From assembly GCA_963573315.1 (NCBI GenBank), contig OY752145.1, forward strand, positions 1,612,001 to 1,676,000: DNA of 64,000 bases. The letters are read 5' to 3'. The notes under the pieces were generated by a model. It was not told the DNA's origin and ran no database searches. It saw only the letters and a list, made by a program, of their open reading frames with translations. Below, piece after piece: positions 10,407-22,509 of this stretch. The DNA comes from Entomortierella parvispora. Taxonomy: Eukaryota > Mortierellomycota > Mortierellomycetes > Mortierellales > Mortierellaceae. A program made the position numbers and the translations under genes. Each line of letters begins with the position of its first letter. The stretch's first letter is position 1.

Positions 10407-12065
10407 TCAGAACTCTTCCTTCTTCACAAACGCTTCCTCTTTGGTCTTGTTCGAAGCTAGATTTGCTTGAGCCGCCATCGCTGCTGCTGCCGCTGTCGCT
10501 GCAACCTGGGCACCTGTTCCTGCCGCCACCAGCTCCATCGTTCGTGTAGCCCTCACCTTCCTGGCTTGTTCCTCCAAGGCCTCCAAAGTCTCCCGGATCA
10601 TATCCTCGTCCCCCAAGGAAGCTCTGGTGATCCTACCACTGGCCACATCTCTGAACTGGATCCCTCTTGATTTCAAGATCCAAGAACAAGCATTCGACTC
10701 GTTCGACAGTTTCAAATGTCGAATCACCGCGTCCTGTCGCGCGAACCGACCTTGACAGACAATGCACGCATGCGGTTTTTCCTCCATATGGCTGTTCAAA
10801 TGTCGATCTCGGTCATGGACCCGAGAAAACGACTTGGCACAGAGTTCACAGGCATAGGGCCGATGTGGGTTATGGGTCAGCCCGTGGGACTTGAGGTTGT
10901 AAGGGCGACTGAACGCTCGATTGCAATTGGGGACCGTGCAGAAATACCGTTGCGGCTTACATTTCTTGGCCGTTGTCGCAGAGGACGCTCCAGAAGATGT
11001 AGAGGTGGAGAGGGAGGATGACGACGAATGAATCGTGGTGGGCATCATCATCAAGGAGGGCTTGATATCAGACATGACCACGTCGACTGAGGCTCGTTTT
11101 AGAGGAAGGATCGGACTTGCAGATGAAGGCGCTGGAGAGTAACTGGTGGAGGTGGTCGCGGATGAAGATGGAACAGAGGTTGAGCAGGAGGAAGAAAGAG
11201 AAGGAGACGACACCTCGGATGGAGGATAGCCCTGGACAGTGACAGGTATGGAGGATGGGTAAATCGGGAGTTGAGGCACAGGGTAAGAATAGTTGCCGCC
11301 TACAGACATAGCTGATAAATAATGAGAGTGTTGTTGTTGTTGCTGCAGTTCCTCTTCGGAAGAAAGGATCGGCGTGGACTCTGTAGAATTGGGGCTGATG
11401 GATCTGTGGCAATCATATCCGGTGGGCCATCGCTCCAAGACGTTTTCAGAGTAGAGATGAGGGATCGATGAGAACGACTCCATGCTCTGAGTTCTCCTCA
11501 GTCCATGGTAGTGATGGTGATAGTGATGATAAGGATCACAGTCGTGCATCTCGGGTAAAGGTGCCGCTGTCTCAATCTCGATAGCCTCCCCATTCTCCGC
11601 TGAAGGAGGCGAGAAGTCATGAGGAGGTTCGGTAGTGCTGTGAAGCATGGCCAAGTAATGAGTGGCCTCAAGCTCCTGAAAAGTCGTCGTTGACTGGTAA
11701 GAATGTCGGAAGTGTTGGTGAGCAATTGGATATCCGTCCTTTTCAGATAGAGGAGAATAGTGTGATTGGAAGCTGTGGCTGTGGCTGTGGGGGAAGGATG
11801 TCAAAAACGAAATGTCGCGGGTATGATATGGAGCGTCCGAGATAACGCTGTCTGTGGCCTCCGCGGCGATATTCATACTGCTCGAGAACGGTTCTATGTG
11901 TCTTTTGTGGTAATTATGGTCCATGGATCGGATCTCAGGTGCCTGGAGCACCTGGCTGTGGATCGGAATGTCGGACTGAAGAATGAAATTATGAGCGCAA
12001 CTACCGTTGGTGACCAGGGGCATGGAAGAGGGATCGGGGTAAGACGAGAAGGGGGTAGAAGCCAT
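10407..12065 (-). CDS. C2H2 zinc-finger transcription factor, Crz1-like finger set
   Basis: A single 552-aa frame starting at the ATG at 12065. Residues 1-370 are Ser/Pro/His/Gln-rich and low-complexity, typical of a fungal activator. At about 374-455 lie three C2H2 fingers: YFCTVPNCNRAFSRPYNLKSHGLTH, here described as finger 1 with CxxxxC spacing; finger 2 with CELC and HDRDRH; finger 3 with CIVC, FARQDAVIRH and a non-standard last ligand (SNESNAC). PYNLKSH followed by HDRDRH and an atypical third finger matches calcineurin-responsive Crz1-type factors, but I found no convincing PxIxIT calcineurin-docking site, so calcium control is only a suggestion. An Ala-rich C-terminus ends in KKEEF. 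A TATAAAAATA lies 172 bp upstream. Confidence 0.9.
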   Translation of the reverse strand: MASTPFSSYPDPSSMPLVTNGSCAHNFILQSDIPIHSQVLQAPEIRSMDHNYHKRHIEPFSSSMNIAAEATDSVISDAPYHTRDISFLTSFPHSHSHSFQSHYSPLSEKDGYPIAHQHFRHSYQSTTTFQELEATHYLAMLHSTTEPPHDFSPPSAENGEAIEIETAAPLPEMHDCDPYHHYHHHYHGLRRTQSMESFSSIPHLYSENVLERWPTGYDCHRSISPNSTESTPILSSEEELQQQQQHSHYLSAMSVGGNYSYPVPQLPIYPSSIPVTVQGYPPSEVSSPSLSSSCSTSVPSSSATTSTSYSPAPSSASPILPLKRASVDVVMSDIKPSLMMMPTTIHSSSSSLSTSTSSGASSATTAKKCKPQRYFCTVPNCNRAFSRPYNLKSHGLTHNPHRPYACELCAKSFSRVHDRDRHLNSHMEEKPHACIVCQGRFARQDAVIRHLKLSNESNACSWILKSRGIQFRDVASGRITRASLGDEDMIRETLEALEEQARKVRATRTMELVAAGTGAQVAATAAAAAMAAQANLASNKTKEEAFVKKEEF

Positions 12066-14524
12066 GGACCAGAGTTAAGCAATGGAGCGGGTACTCTAGA
12101 AACCGTGAAGGCAGGAGAATGAGAGGAGAAGAGAGGAGGTGGGAAAAGGGAAGGCAATTGATGGGAGGAAACACGTTGTGAATAAGCAAAGAAGAGAAAA
12201 AAAAAGATGATGGAGGGGAACAGGCCGACCACACCCTATTTTTATACCCCACAGAGGCCTGACGCTCGCCAACGATCTGCGCGAGCGACAGCACAGGGAA
12301 GGATATGGAGATCGAGCTTGCTCTGGACAGAAAAAGAAAAGCTGCTAGCATTCCAAACGACAAGGTGCGAATAAAAATAAAAATAACAATTGACATTATG
12401 AATTCTCAACACAGTGTGTCAACGAAACGACCGCGTTGCGCGTTCGAAACTCCCGTGTCTGCCCTGAAACAAAAGGAAAGGGTGCTGCTGCAACTGATGC
12501 AAGGGGGTAGAATCGAAGAGAGTAGAAAATAAACACATCCTTACTCGTGGCCGCTCTCATTCTTGTTCTTGTGCCATGTCTCTTCAACTTGTTGGTAAAC
12601 AAAAGCAACTTGATAAATTAACGGCCGCGAACAGGTCATTTCAGTAGCAACATCAACAACACAAACATAGGGTCAACAATCAAGGCTAAGCAGTTCTGAT
12701 CTCGCCCTACTCCCGATGACTTTGTCAAAAAAATGGGGCGAGTGAATGTACCCAGCTAGGCTCATAGACCAGGCATTTTTTTTTACAATTGCGCTTCCAT
12801 CCTGTGGAGAAACACCAATGGCGACCGTCTACTCAATTGCATATCGGGACCCTCATTTAGTAATTGAACATTGAAAAGAATGGATCCACTGCAGAAGCTT
12901 TTTCCATGTTACATGTCAAAGCACTCTAGGAAAGAAACTGACGGTAGTTTAATCAGATGGAATCCCCCCCCCCCAAAAAAAAAAAAAAAAAAAAACTGAG
13001 AAGTTGAGAGCCACACTAGCAGCTGCTTTCATTCATCTTTTTGTTCTTTCGTGGTTGCACCGTTCCCTCATTGTTGTTTTTATTTTGGTCGTCCTCCATA
13101 TTCTTTTGCACAATTGGACCGATCGTTATGCAAGTAGAGTGAAAGGGGAAAGAGTAGAAGAGAGGAGATAGGGTGGTAAGCTTACAAACATGACCGAAAT
13201 AGCGACTCCACCGCGATTTGAAGGCTGAACCACTTTTCTTGCAACCATTTTTCTGTTCCACTCCTGCACGTCAAGAGAAGAGGCCAAGTTCGGGTTGATA
13301 TATCTATATCTGAAAATAGACTGGAGACGAGGAGAACCTGAACCACCACTTTCATGGTCGAGCCCTGAGGGCCTTTTGCTCAGTAAAAAAAGACTAGAAA
13401 CAGTAACAAAGGAACAGAGTTGCGTGATCAGGAGAACAAAAAAGTGGTCAAAACGGTGGTAGTAATATATTGTCCGAGAGAAGAACCATTGCCTCTACTT
13501 CTTGAATCGTATGGTAAAGTCACTCATAAAAAGAGCCTGGGACTCTTTCATGATTCTTCAATGCAGGCCACATGGCCAGGCGGCACCACGGCGGTGTCCA
13601 CCACCGCCCATCTGCCCAAAAGAAAGCCCATACGATGGCAATCCCATGGTACAGTGTAGTCCACTGTGCTCTAAAGATAAATCAAAACAAGAAGACAAAA
13701 ACAAAAAAAAAGCAGATGACCATGGAAATGAAATTTTTGACGCGTTCTCGGACAAATAGAGTTCCAAAAAGTGCCACGTTTTTTTCATTTTCTCTCTTCA
13801 TCGTTCTGGCTTGGGACCTTTCATTCATCGCTCAGTGTTTTGACCTTTAACTCGCCGGTATGGGTAGCGATTATCTGTTTTTGCTGTTTCGCTGTTTCGC
13901 TGCGCGCGTTTTTTCGTTTCTCTGAGAGCAATTGAGCAGCAGCATGACCTCTTTTTCCGCAATTCATTCCAGTCCTCCAATGCTTCAATTCGTCCCATTC
14001 TTTTCTGCGCCAAAGAAAAGCCGCTCCGAGGGAACAGATAACCGGTTACCGGACTGAATTGTTGTATATGAGCGCATCTCTGGCAAAGGTTTTCAACCGC
14101 TCCCCCCCCCCCCCCACGCACGGGGCCTGTCAAGGTCCAAGAGTTTCCAGAGGTCATTCCTGAGTGTGCAATTTCTCGAAACAATTGAGCGACGTTGCAC
14201 AGCATCTCCAGCCTTTCCAGCTTTTTAATTTCGCAGATTGTGAGCCTTCTCACCCTTCTTTCCTCCTAGTGGATAAGCATGGGCGACCATGGCGCCGGGA
14301 CATGAGATCAATTGAACTCTGTTCACGGGTTACCATGCGAGAAAAAGGTCCTTGCGCCAGTCGGCACCGACTCGTGGTTCAGCCCCTGTCTCTCTTGACG
14401 CCAAAGAAGAAGAGGAAAAAAAAACATTACATTTCTGTCCCCCCCAGAGTTCTGCGCGTCTAGATGAGCTCTAAGATGTTTTTAATTGAAGTTAAACATG
14501 ACTAGAGGCCGAATATTGGTGTTC
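12066..14524. other. 2.5-kb spacer with no assigned gene
   Basis: It holds the zinc-finger gene promoter, a C11-A21 homopolymer block (12964-12995), and a C-run near 14101-14115. A two-exon small protein could be drawn on the minus strand around 13016-13350, but nothing in it is recognisable. The TVP38 3' UTR side is at the right end. Confidence 0.5.
12237..12246 (-). promoter_or_regulatory. TATA-like box upstream of zinc-finger gene
   Basis: TATAAAAATA on the minus strand, 172 bp before the start codon at 12065, preceded by GGGG. It is a good TATA match at a plausible distance. Confidence 0.45.
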
Positions 14525-16351
14525 TCACCATACATTATTGCCTCCACTTGAAGTGTTGGAGTGGAATATCAAGTCATCGCCATCCTCATCCTCATCGTCC
14601 TCCAGCACACCTTCCAGGCCAGGCTCATCGCGCCAAGGCGAGTCCACTAGTCCGGCATGATGGGCCGAGAAATCAAGAGCGCCACCTTCCTCTTCTTCAT
14701 CCATGCCGTATTCTGGCATGCCTCTTTCCAGATCCAAAGGACTACGATGACCATGTTCATCCTCCTCCTCGTCAGAATAATCAGAAGAATTCTCAGAGTC
14801 TGTCGACATGTCCAAATCAACCCCACCCACATTCCTCCAATCATCTGGCTGATGGTGCAACAATGGTGGTTGGTCCGAGATATTTCCAAACAATGACTGT
14901 TCCTCTTGTTCGTCCTCATCATCGTCCAGGTATCCAGCCCCAACGTAATCCGAGTTGAGCGCAGAGCCATCTCGGTGATTAGAAGATTGTCCAAACAGAC
15001 CTTGTAAAGACCCTCGGTTCGTGATATCCACATTGGGTATAGAATTTGATCCCAATTCCATCTCACTGCCGTCGGAGGGCATCCTTTGGTGGTTTTGCGC
15101 TCCGAACCGTCTCCGTCTTCTCCGTTCAATCCGAATCGCCTCTGTAATTGCGACCTCACGTTTGGCGACCATCCAGACATAGGCTCCCACACCAATGCCC
15201 AACAAGATACTCATGACCATGACCACCACTTTTAAAGCTTTGCCATGGCTGTTCTTGTTGGGGTTACTGGGGTCACCGTCCTCATCTTCTGGATCGCTTT
15301 CGGTCAATGTCGAGAGGGTAGAGCCAATATAAACGTGCAAGGTCAGTTTGAAGAGAGAGATGGCGGTTGCCAGAGCAAAAGTCGGAAGCGGGATATGGGT
15401 GGCTGACAAAAGCGCGTTCATCACATTAAAGGGGTATGGTGCCAACCGAATCAGAACAAGTAGCTACAATTTTTTGTTAAACACAAAAAACAAATGAAAT
15501 GGACAGAGTTTAGACGTTGCGCAAATGGCAAAGGAGGTGACGTGTCCTATCGTTGATTGCAAACATACCCTGAATCCTCGCTTTTCCACTGTCCTGACCA
15601 CGCCCTTCAGACTCTTGTTCTTTGACATGAGCGTCCTGACTTGGGCTTTGAACCATCGTCGACAAAAGTAAAAACAGACAATCGATCCTGCCAACGCCGC
15701 CGAGAATGCAATCGTAAATCCAAAAAGGAATCCATACACGTATCCTAAACAACAAAAAACAGAATCCAGTCAGTTGTATGGCCATTATGTAGCTGCTTTC
15801 TCGAGCCTAGAGTCGCATGCTCATACCTGCCATGGTGACAATGGAAGAGTATCCAATCAGTGGCGGAAACGACGTTACAAACAAACACGCCATCAGAACG
15901 GGTGGTCCTCTAACAGTCAGAATGCCATGAAAAAGAGGCAAGAATCAGTCCTCCACCCCCTTTTTCTTTGCACTTTTCTCTTTTCTTCCCCCTCATACAA
16001 GACTTACAGAGGCCCCAATTCCTTGAGGAAAGTGGCCAAAGATTCCAAGAATTGAAATATCTTGGAGTGGAATCCTGCAAAGAGACCAATGATCAGACCC
16101 ACGAAGCTGAACCAGAGTCCCAACCAAAAGTATGGCCTAAACCGTTCCGGTAACCTGTCCTGTATCCGCGTTAGCACAGACACGGCGGCGCCTGTGAACT
16201 TTGAAGTGGCGGACCCAAAACCAGTTATGTCTGCGAAATCAGACGAGTCCTCTAGCCGTATAGAGGATGTTCCAGAGTTATGGCGATCTATCCGTGGAGC
16301 CGAAGGCCGGTTCCCAGAAAAGGACGGCTCTGTGAAAGGATTGCTCATCAT
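14525..16351 (-). CDS. TVP38: Tvp38/TMEM64-family VTT-domain membrane protein
   Basis: Four exons (16351-16008, 15909-15827, 15744-15569, 15463-14525) join to 513 aa. The ATG at 16351 is followed directly by a second in-frame ATG. After a Ser-rich cytosolic N-terminus, hydrophobic segments and the VTT (SNARE-associated) domain follow: GLWFSFVGLIIGLFAGF, then FPPLIGYSSIVTMAGYVYGFLFG, then the conserved loop LIRLAPYPFNVMNALLSAT and a last membrane helix VVVMVMSILLGIGVGAYVWM. Yeast Tvp38 resides in Golgi vesicles; DedA/VTT relatives act in lipid and membrane homeostasis. About 200 residues of acidic, low-complexity tail follow the last helix, longer than in yeast. All junctions are GT-AG and in frame. 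Confidence 0.93.
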
Positions 16352-16688
16352 TCGCAAGTGTTATGAATTGGCGTGGAGGGTTTCCTGTGAGAAAAGTAGT
16401 TCAAGATGGAAGTTTTCGGGCACTGACTGACTAATGAAGGTGAGTGAGATTAGCCCACCAGTGTCGACAACCAATGGAGAAGTGGAGAATGAAGAGTTCA
16501 GAAAAAAAAAAAGAAAAGATGAGCGAAGCATGCCAAGTCCCAAACGAAAGAAACAGAGAGAGCTGTGACCGCGTTTCACCTGCACGCGCGCGCGGTGCGC
16601 GGGCGCAAGTGGAGCACATGGGCTTTATTCACTTCTTCGAGGTACACGATAGACGACATTGGTGTCTGGGAAAAACCTACTTCCGCCC
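16352..16688. other. Short spacer upstream of TVP38
   Basis: 337 bp with a CG-alternating stretch (about 16582-16602, CACGCGCGCGCGG type) and an A-run at 16501-16512. No gene seen. Confidence 0.4.
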
Positions 16689-19519
16689 TCACTCGACATA
16701 CGCAGGTGGTGTCAGTAGGCTGTCTGTCATGACCAAGGATACGGGTTGCTGCGACAGATAGCCACCATTGCGGCCCAGGGATCCCATGATAGTAGCCGCA
16801 CCAACACTACGCTGGCGCTGGTGATGATGCTGTTGTCGTTGATGCTGCTGCTGAGTACTGGACGCTTGAGCTGGTGTCATACTCCAAGAGCTGACCATGG
16901 GTTGACCCTGGGTCCTCGCCAGAGAAGTCGACATGAGCATAGAGGCCGTCGAGTCTGTCCGGACGTGACCCCGGTTCCATTGAGGGCTGGATCGCTGGCC
17001 GTCGCGACTTATTGTCTGTAATGGTTCCGGTGCCAACGTCACAGGACTAGACGAAGCCGGAGACCCAAACACATAGGCCCTTGGTGTTGAGCTCATACGC
17101 TGGTACATTGCTGGTGATCGGGACGGGCCCGACAAGCGAGGACTGAAGGAGCTGTGACTGGAGGGTTGCTCACTTCGTCGAGGAACAGGCATGGGCATTG
17201 GTGTTGAATGGGGGATAGTGATGCCTAAACCACACTCAGAAGCGTCCAATATATCCATCACATCTTCGTATTTCGGTAGATCATCCGGTGCATGGTTCAC
17301 AGGGCTATCTGCTAGAGCCTGTCTACCATATGTTGGAGGCAGAGACTGTCGTTCGAATTGAGCTGCGGCTCGAAGTCCAGCACTGATACCACTATGTCCT
17401 GCTCCTCGGAAGTTCATGATGTCTGCCGTGATTTCTGGTTCCAGCAGATTGGAAGCGTGCTGCTCATTTGTAGAGGCTGTCAGTGGCGAACCTCGAGATG
17501 ATGGCGCTGATTCAGCCTCTGTTTGTGTTTGCTCTAGTGAAGATCGAGAGGATGTCGACGACGAGCCTGATCCGGTGTGTGCAGGGGCTGTGCGGCTTAG
17601 GTGCGATTGAACAGTAGTTCCCGTTGTAAGGATTACGCTGGGGGCAATCTCTTGGTTGTGAACGAATTGCTGAAGGTTCGCTGCTGGCGCGGGAGCCAAA
17701 ACAACTGGAGGTCGAGCATGCAGCGAAGTCGCTAAATTAGAGGAGATGTAGCTGTTGGAGCTCAGTGCCTGGTACGCAAAATCGTCGTTGTTTACGGTTC
17801 TGAACGCGATCTCTTCTGGTAGTGGTGCCGGTTCGATTCGAGAAGCAATAAACTCCCTGCCGGGAAAGGGATATCGAGAAGTCAAGATGATGGGGAACTC
17901 GAGCAGTGTACTCTCAATGTGGGTCGATGACGGAGGAGGTGGAGCGTCATTCAATTCCACTGTGGCTGGCATTAGAGCTGGCTCAATGATGGAGAGCGTT
18001 GGCTCCCCAAGTAGAACAGCGTTGTTTGCTACCTCTGATCCAGTAGAATCGACTAGGTTGAGACTGGGAGCGAGAGGTTGGGGAGAGAGATTGAGCCGAC
18101 GCAAGATGCCGCCTCCACCATTGTTGTTATCGTTTGAATCGCCTCTATTGCCAGACCGACTGCCAGAGAGGGTGTTCCGTCGTCGAATAGAATCGGGCAG
18201 AACAATGGCAACATTGCAGGTGATACGGTGTTGGACTTCAACAAGAGGTGTCATAATGTCTCCGTTTGTCAAAAGCGGGCACGGTCTAAGCTCTAGTAAT
18301 TGGCGAGTCGATGCTCCGGCGCCTGCGCTGGACATGGCTCTTTCTCTCTCCAAGTCTCGAGGGATGATGACGGTCTGCTGACCGGTGGGGTATAAAATCT
18401 CTGACTTGTTGTCGGCAGTGTTTCCGGTGGCTGAAGATCTGTAGTGGATGAGTTCTTTGAGACCATACGCGATCGAGTAAATGTATGAACCTGGTGGTAA
18501 AGGTTCCAATGTGAGATCCACCTGAATGAGCCCTCCTTCTAGATGGGCAATGGGCGGTGACGAGGATGTATATCGTAGTAGTTCTTTGTGCGTATTGTGA
18601 TGTGTGATCGTCGTTGGTCCCGTTGGTAGATCTCTTCTGTTGTCCGAAAGACTTGCTCTGGAAAGTTGGTTGAGTAGCAGCGAGCCAAGGTCCTGTTGCC
18701 CGTTTTGAAAAGAAGAGGCGCCATCTGTACGGTTGTTATTATCCACAAGACATCGCCTGATCTCAATCTCTTGAATGGTATTGACGTCGCTGTAGAATAA
18801 TGGGCGAAGGAGTGTGGAAGAGAGAATGTATCGAATTGATCCATGCTTTCCGCTAAAGGTGGGTGGTAGAGCTCCATCAAGCTGGATCGAGAGTGGGTAG
18901 TAATGGGTTCCCACTGGGATATGATTCTTGGACCCTGAACCACTGTTGGCATTGTGCGTGTTGCTTCCTGCCTCCCAGAGTACCCAATCCTTGTGCGCCA
19001 AGACTCGTTCCCGGTATTCTGTTGAAGGAAAAAGGAGCAAAAGTGAAAAAAAAAAGAACCGTTATCAACAATTGAAAAGCACATGAAATAACAAAAAGCA
19101 TATCCTCCACAGCACCCTATCACCACAGCAGAGATAAGCATTAATGAAAGAGAGTTGTAAAGGCATAACGTACGTTCTGGACCAAAGGTGGCTCCGTCGC
19201 TGCACTGGACCTTGATCCGGCCATCAAAGGTCGCTGTGAGTTTGGTAGCACGGATAGGCTTCTTGCGGACATGCAGAATGGCGGTTGCATTCAAGACGGC
19301 GCCCGAGGATTCCTCTGGCATGCCTAGAAGCACTCCATGGAATGAGGATTCGATGTCAATGACTAGCTCGAGGTCCTGGAGGGAGGCCGACAGTGGAGCG
19401 GGCGAGACGGCACCGGGGCTGGTTTGGGTTGAGGAAGGACCTAGGGAAGTGTTGCAGGAAAGGGTGTGGGAGTGCTGGGGAGGCGGCGGGGTGGAGTTGG
19501 TGGCAAAGAGGAAATTCAT
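16689..19519 (-). CDS. Alpha-arrestin (ART-like trafficking adaptor) with PPxY motifs
   Basis: Two exons (19519-19174 and 19018-16689, 154-nt intron) give 891 aa. The arrestin N domain is visible at about 45-200 (LELVIDIESSFHGVLLGMPEE, AILHVRKKPIRATKLTATFDGRI, then HYYPLSIQLDGALPPTFSGKHGSIRYILSS, read here in separate stretches). An arrestin C-like region follows to about 480, then a long Ser/Pro-rich tail. PPTY at 676-679, LPKY at 696-699 and PPAY at 886-889 near the very end are WW-binding motifs that in yeast ARTs recruit the ubiquitin ligase Rsp5. The likely role is cargo-selective ubiquitination and endocytosis of plasma-membrane transporters. Large disordered insertions inside the arrestin fold are typical of fungi. 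Confidence 0.92.
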
Positions 19520-20295
19520 GGTGGAGCGAGCGAGCGAGCGGGAAAGAGGGAAAACGGTTCAGGGGGACCAAAGCCAACGAGTCATTGGGACAAGGGAAGC
19601 AAAGAGGCAGAACGAACGAATGAATGAATGGGAAGAGAAGAGAAGGGAAGAGAAGAATGAAGATGGAGAAGAGGGTGTGAAGGAGAAAAAAAGGTAATAC
19701 AACAAAGAGGTGTCTCTGTAGTGAATATAGGGGATTAATGTCGCAGCAGGCACCACGTCCAGTGTCCAATTAGCTTCCTGGCTGCTCAAATGACGGACCC
19801 CAATGACGACGGGGGCGGGGGCTGGCCGGGGTCCCCTTCTCTTTTTTCTCAACTCTCTGTGCCCTGCTCCTGTTGTGTGGGCAGAACGACCACTGCCTAT
19901 TTTTGATTCGGTGGCCTTGCGCGATTTTAAGATCTTGTCCTTCCCCGCACAATCCAAAACCACCATTGCCGACACCATCGTTGTCAGTCAGAAAAGGTAC
20001 ATGTCCGAGGAAACACACACACACTCACACAAAAAAAAAACTGGGTCAGGTGCTCAGTTCGGTCTTGTCTACATCATCGCTGCATACATGCCAACATGTT
20101 GGCGTCATGCCGCTACATGCGATATTGTCTCTTTTTTTCACTTTTTATCTTTATTTTTTGCAGTCAACGAAGCATCCTCCGACTCGTGCTCAAACATTGA
20201 TGAACAGCAAGCTAGATCTCACTCCATTGACAATCGCAAGCGGTAGTTAAGAGGATGACGGGAATATATGCAGAGAGAGAGAGAGGATAGATTGT
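19520..20295. other. Spacer between alpha-arrestin and TM2-domain gene
   Basis: Alpha-arrestin promoter with purine-rich leader (19560-19690), then a quieter stretch with an A-run at 20031-20040. No gene supported. Confidence 0.5.
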
Positions 20296-21052
20296 TTAAG
20301 GAGCAACGAGCGAGCATCCGTTGTGGTCGGGGAGGCCACCAATGACAATCAGAATGATGTCGATGATGTACCAGATACCGAATCCTCCGGCTATTTTTTC
20401 GAAAAAGAAAAAGGGTCAGAAGACGTTTCTTGTTACGTTTGTATCCTTGGCAAACTGAGGTCCAGATTCCCTTTATCATTTCGTGTTCTTACCAGTGGCG
20501 AGCTTCAACAAGGCCGAGATGACATAGCCGAGGTAGAAACGGTCAACTCTGAAAGAGGAGAAGGAAGCGAGAGCAGTAAAAGAAAAAAATAATCACGAAA
20601 AATATCCAATGGTCAGTTACTCGCCATTTTTCTCTTTTTTTTTCACACGCCTTTCTAACATCTCAGAAAGCGGTGAGCCTCTCATATCATCCACAAGAGA
20701 ACAATAGTCCTTACCCGACATATCCGAAGAAGATGGACAAGAGGATGGCAATGGGGTAGCTGCGGTCAGACTCGCAGACAGGGTGGCTCAAGAGCGAGTC
20801 ACCCTCGCCAGGGGTGGAGGGAACGTCGTGGTGCTTGTTCTTCTCGTAGTGGTAGAGACCGAGGACGACCGTGATGGCAGTCAAGGCAGCAAAGAGCCAC
20901 AAGGCAAAGTAGCGCTTGCCGTGGTGGTGGACGTGACGGACGGTGCGGCCATAGAAGGTGTCGTTGACCTCGGTGACAGTGATGGGCTGTCCGTTCAAAA
21001 GGGGCGCGTTTTCCTCGTCGCGACGACCGGCGGTACCGTAGTTGTTGGACAT
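20296..21052 (-). CDS. TM2-domain membrane protein
   Basis: Three exons (21052-20715, 20548-20493, 20390-20296) join to 162 aa. A cytosolic N-terminus is followed by one hydrophobic helix near 47-68 (ALWLFAALTAITVVLGLY). The C-terminal TM2 domain is two helices joined by a short turn: PIAILLSIFFGYVGVDRFYLG, split here into its parts, then KLATAGGFGIWYIIDIILIVIGG. The VDRFYLG and GGFGIWYIIDI motifs define TM2 proteins. The function of fungal TM2 proteins is unclear; animal TM2D proteins are tied to Notch signalling. An aspartate in the DRF turn is conserved in the family. GT-AG introns are in frame. Confidence 0.9.
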
Positions 21053-22509
21053 GTTTCTTGAAGGAAGGGAGGGGGAAGAGGAAGGGTGAGGGGGTGAATG
21101 AGAGGAATGAGAAAGAAAAAAAAGAGAGAGAAAAGAAAAGAAGGGAAAGAAAGGAGGAAAAAAAAATAGTAACGGCGAGGACAAAGAGCCGGGACACAAA
21201 CATGGAGAGTGCCTGGCTGGTTCGCCCTCGGCCCTTCTCGCAGGCGCATGGCCACCTTCCCTTCCCATGTTACTGCCCTGGCCAAGGACACACCGGAGGT
21301 GACGGAGGAGGGAGAAGTGGCGGACCGCAAAAAAAAAAAAAAAAAAAAGTGCCGTTTATGGTTTGGACGACGGGAGGGTGCTGCGAGTACATAATCACCA
21401 GCCTGGTCTTTGCCCTGGAACATTGGCCCGCTTGTCTCATCGCAACGCGCCATTCGCGTGCTGCGCGCAGGGGAGGAGCGACTCTCTTCTTGCGCCACAG
21501 CCTTTGGCCCTGAGCAATGGTTCTGTCTGTTCTTTTTTTCCATGGTCAGCAATGCTACCGCATCCAGTCAGTGAACCAGGTCCATGCGCCTTTTGCATGA
21601 GAAACACTCACTTGATAGCGTCAGGATCTGGGCCGCGGAATATCGAAAGCCCATCGTGAGGAGAAAAAAAGAGCGCGGAATAAAATGCTTCACACAACTG
21701 GGAATCAATAAAATGAGAGCAACAGAAAACTTCATGTTTTGTACTTTTGTAAAGTTGGGATGATGAAAAGACGACGAGGATTGTGTTTGTGTTGTGATTG
21801 TGATAAGTGGGGGAGAAATCGTCGAGTGAATGTCGATCGTTTGTTTGTCATTTCGTTGATAAGCGTCGATGTGCTTAGGCTATTGAAAAAGCTGTTGACA
21901 GGCATCAATATTGTGTTGGTCCTCACGGTTCACCCAAGGCGAAACACTGATTTTCAGCTCACTTGGCAGTGGGCGCAGAACAGCCTTAGAAGGACCTTTG
22001 AACTGGTCATTCTGACCTTTCTGTGGGCGGGACAACAAGGCTGGCCGCAGGGGAGTGCACGGGAAACTATTGGAAGGCGAGGGGAGGAGGATAAAAGGAC
22101 AAATTAAAGAAATAGGCCTAGAAAGAAATCGAAATTGCTCTTGGAAACAGGAGTAACCGGTTCCAAAGGAACGCTCCTGTCCAGCCAGGTCAAAGGAAAG
22201 AGAGACATTTTCTGGAAAGTTTCTGTCGAAAACCACCTGCAGAAACAGAGGCAGTGCCAAGGAAATGGCGATGGTTTCTGCAAGAGATGAAAAAAGAAAA
22301 AAAATGGTGGCGCAATGGCAGGGCACCATGGGTCATGTGTTGCTTGCTCAAAGACAGCAGCTCGAGCAACATGACGCGGCGGCCGGACTCTCACAACAGG
22401 CCCAGCAACTGACCACCGAGATCAATCTAGGAGCATCGAAGGAAGAAGGAAGCTATCAGCAAGTAGAACATGACTATCGTTCCCTACAAGCCTAAAAGGT
22501 TCATAGGCC
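21053..22509. other. 1.5-kb spacer
   Basis: Purine-rich leader of the TM2 gene (21060-21170), an A20 run (21329-21348) and otherwise ordinary sequence. The open frames on both strands lack homology features and overlap each other. No gene assigned. Confidence 0.5.

Noticed and set aside
13016-13350. Possible two-exon small protein on the minus strand
   Set aside because: Splice sites can be drawn, but the product is unrecognised, has an Asn/Lys-rich tail and no supporting signal; left unannotated.
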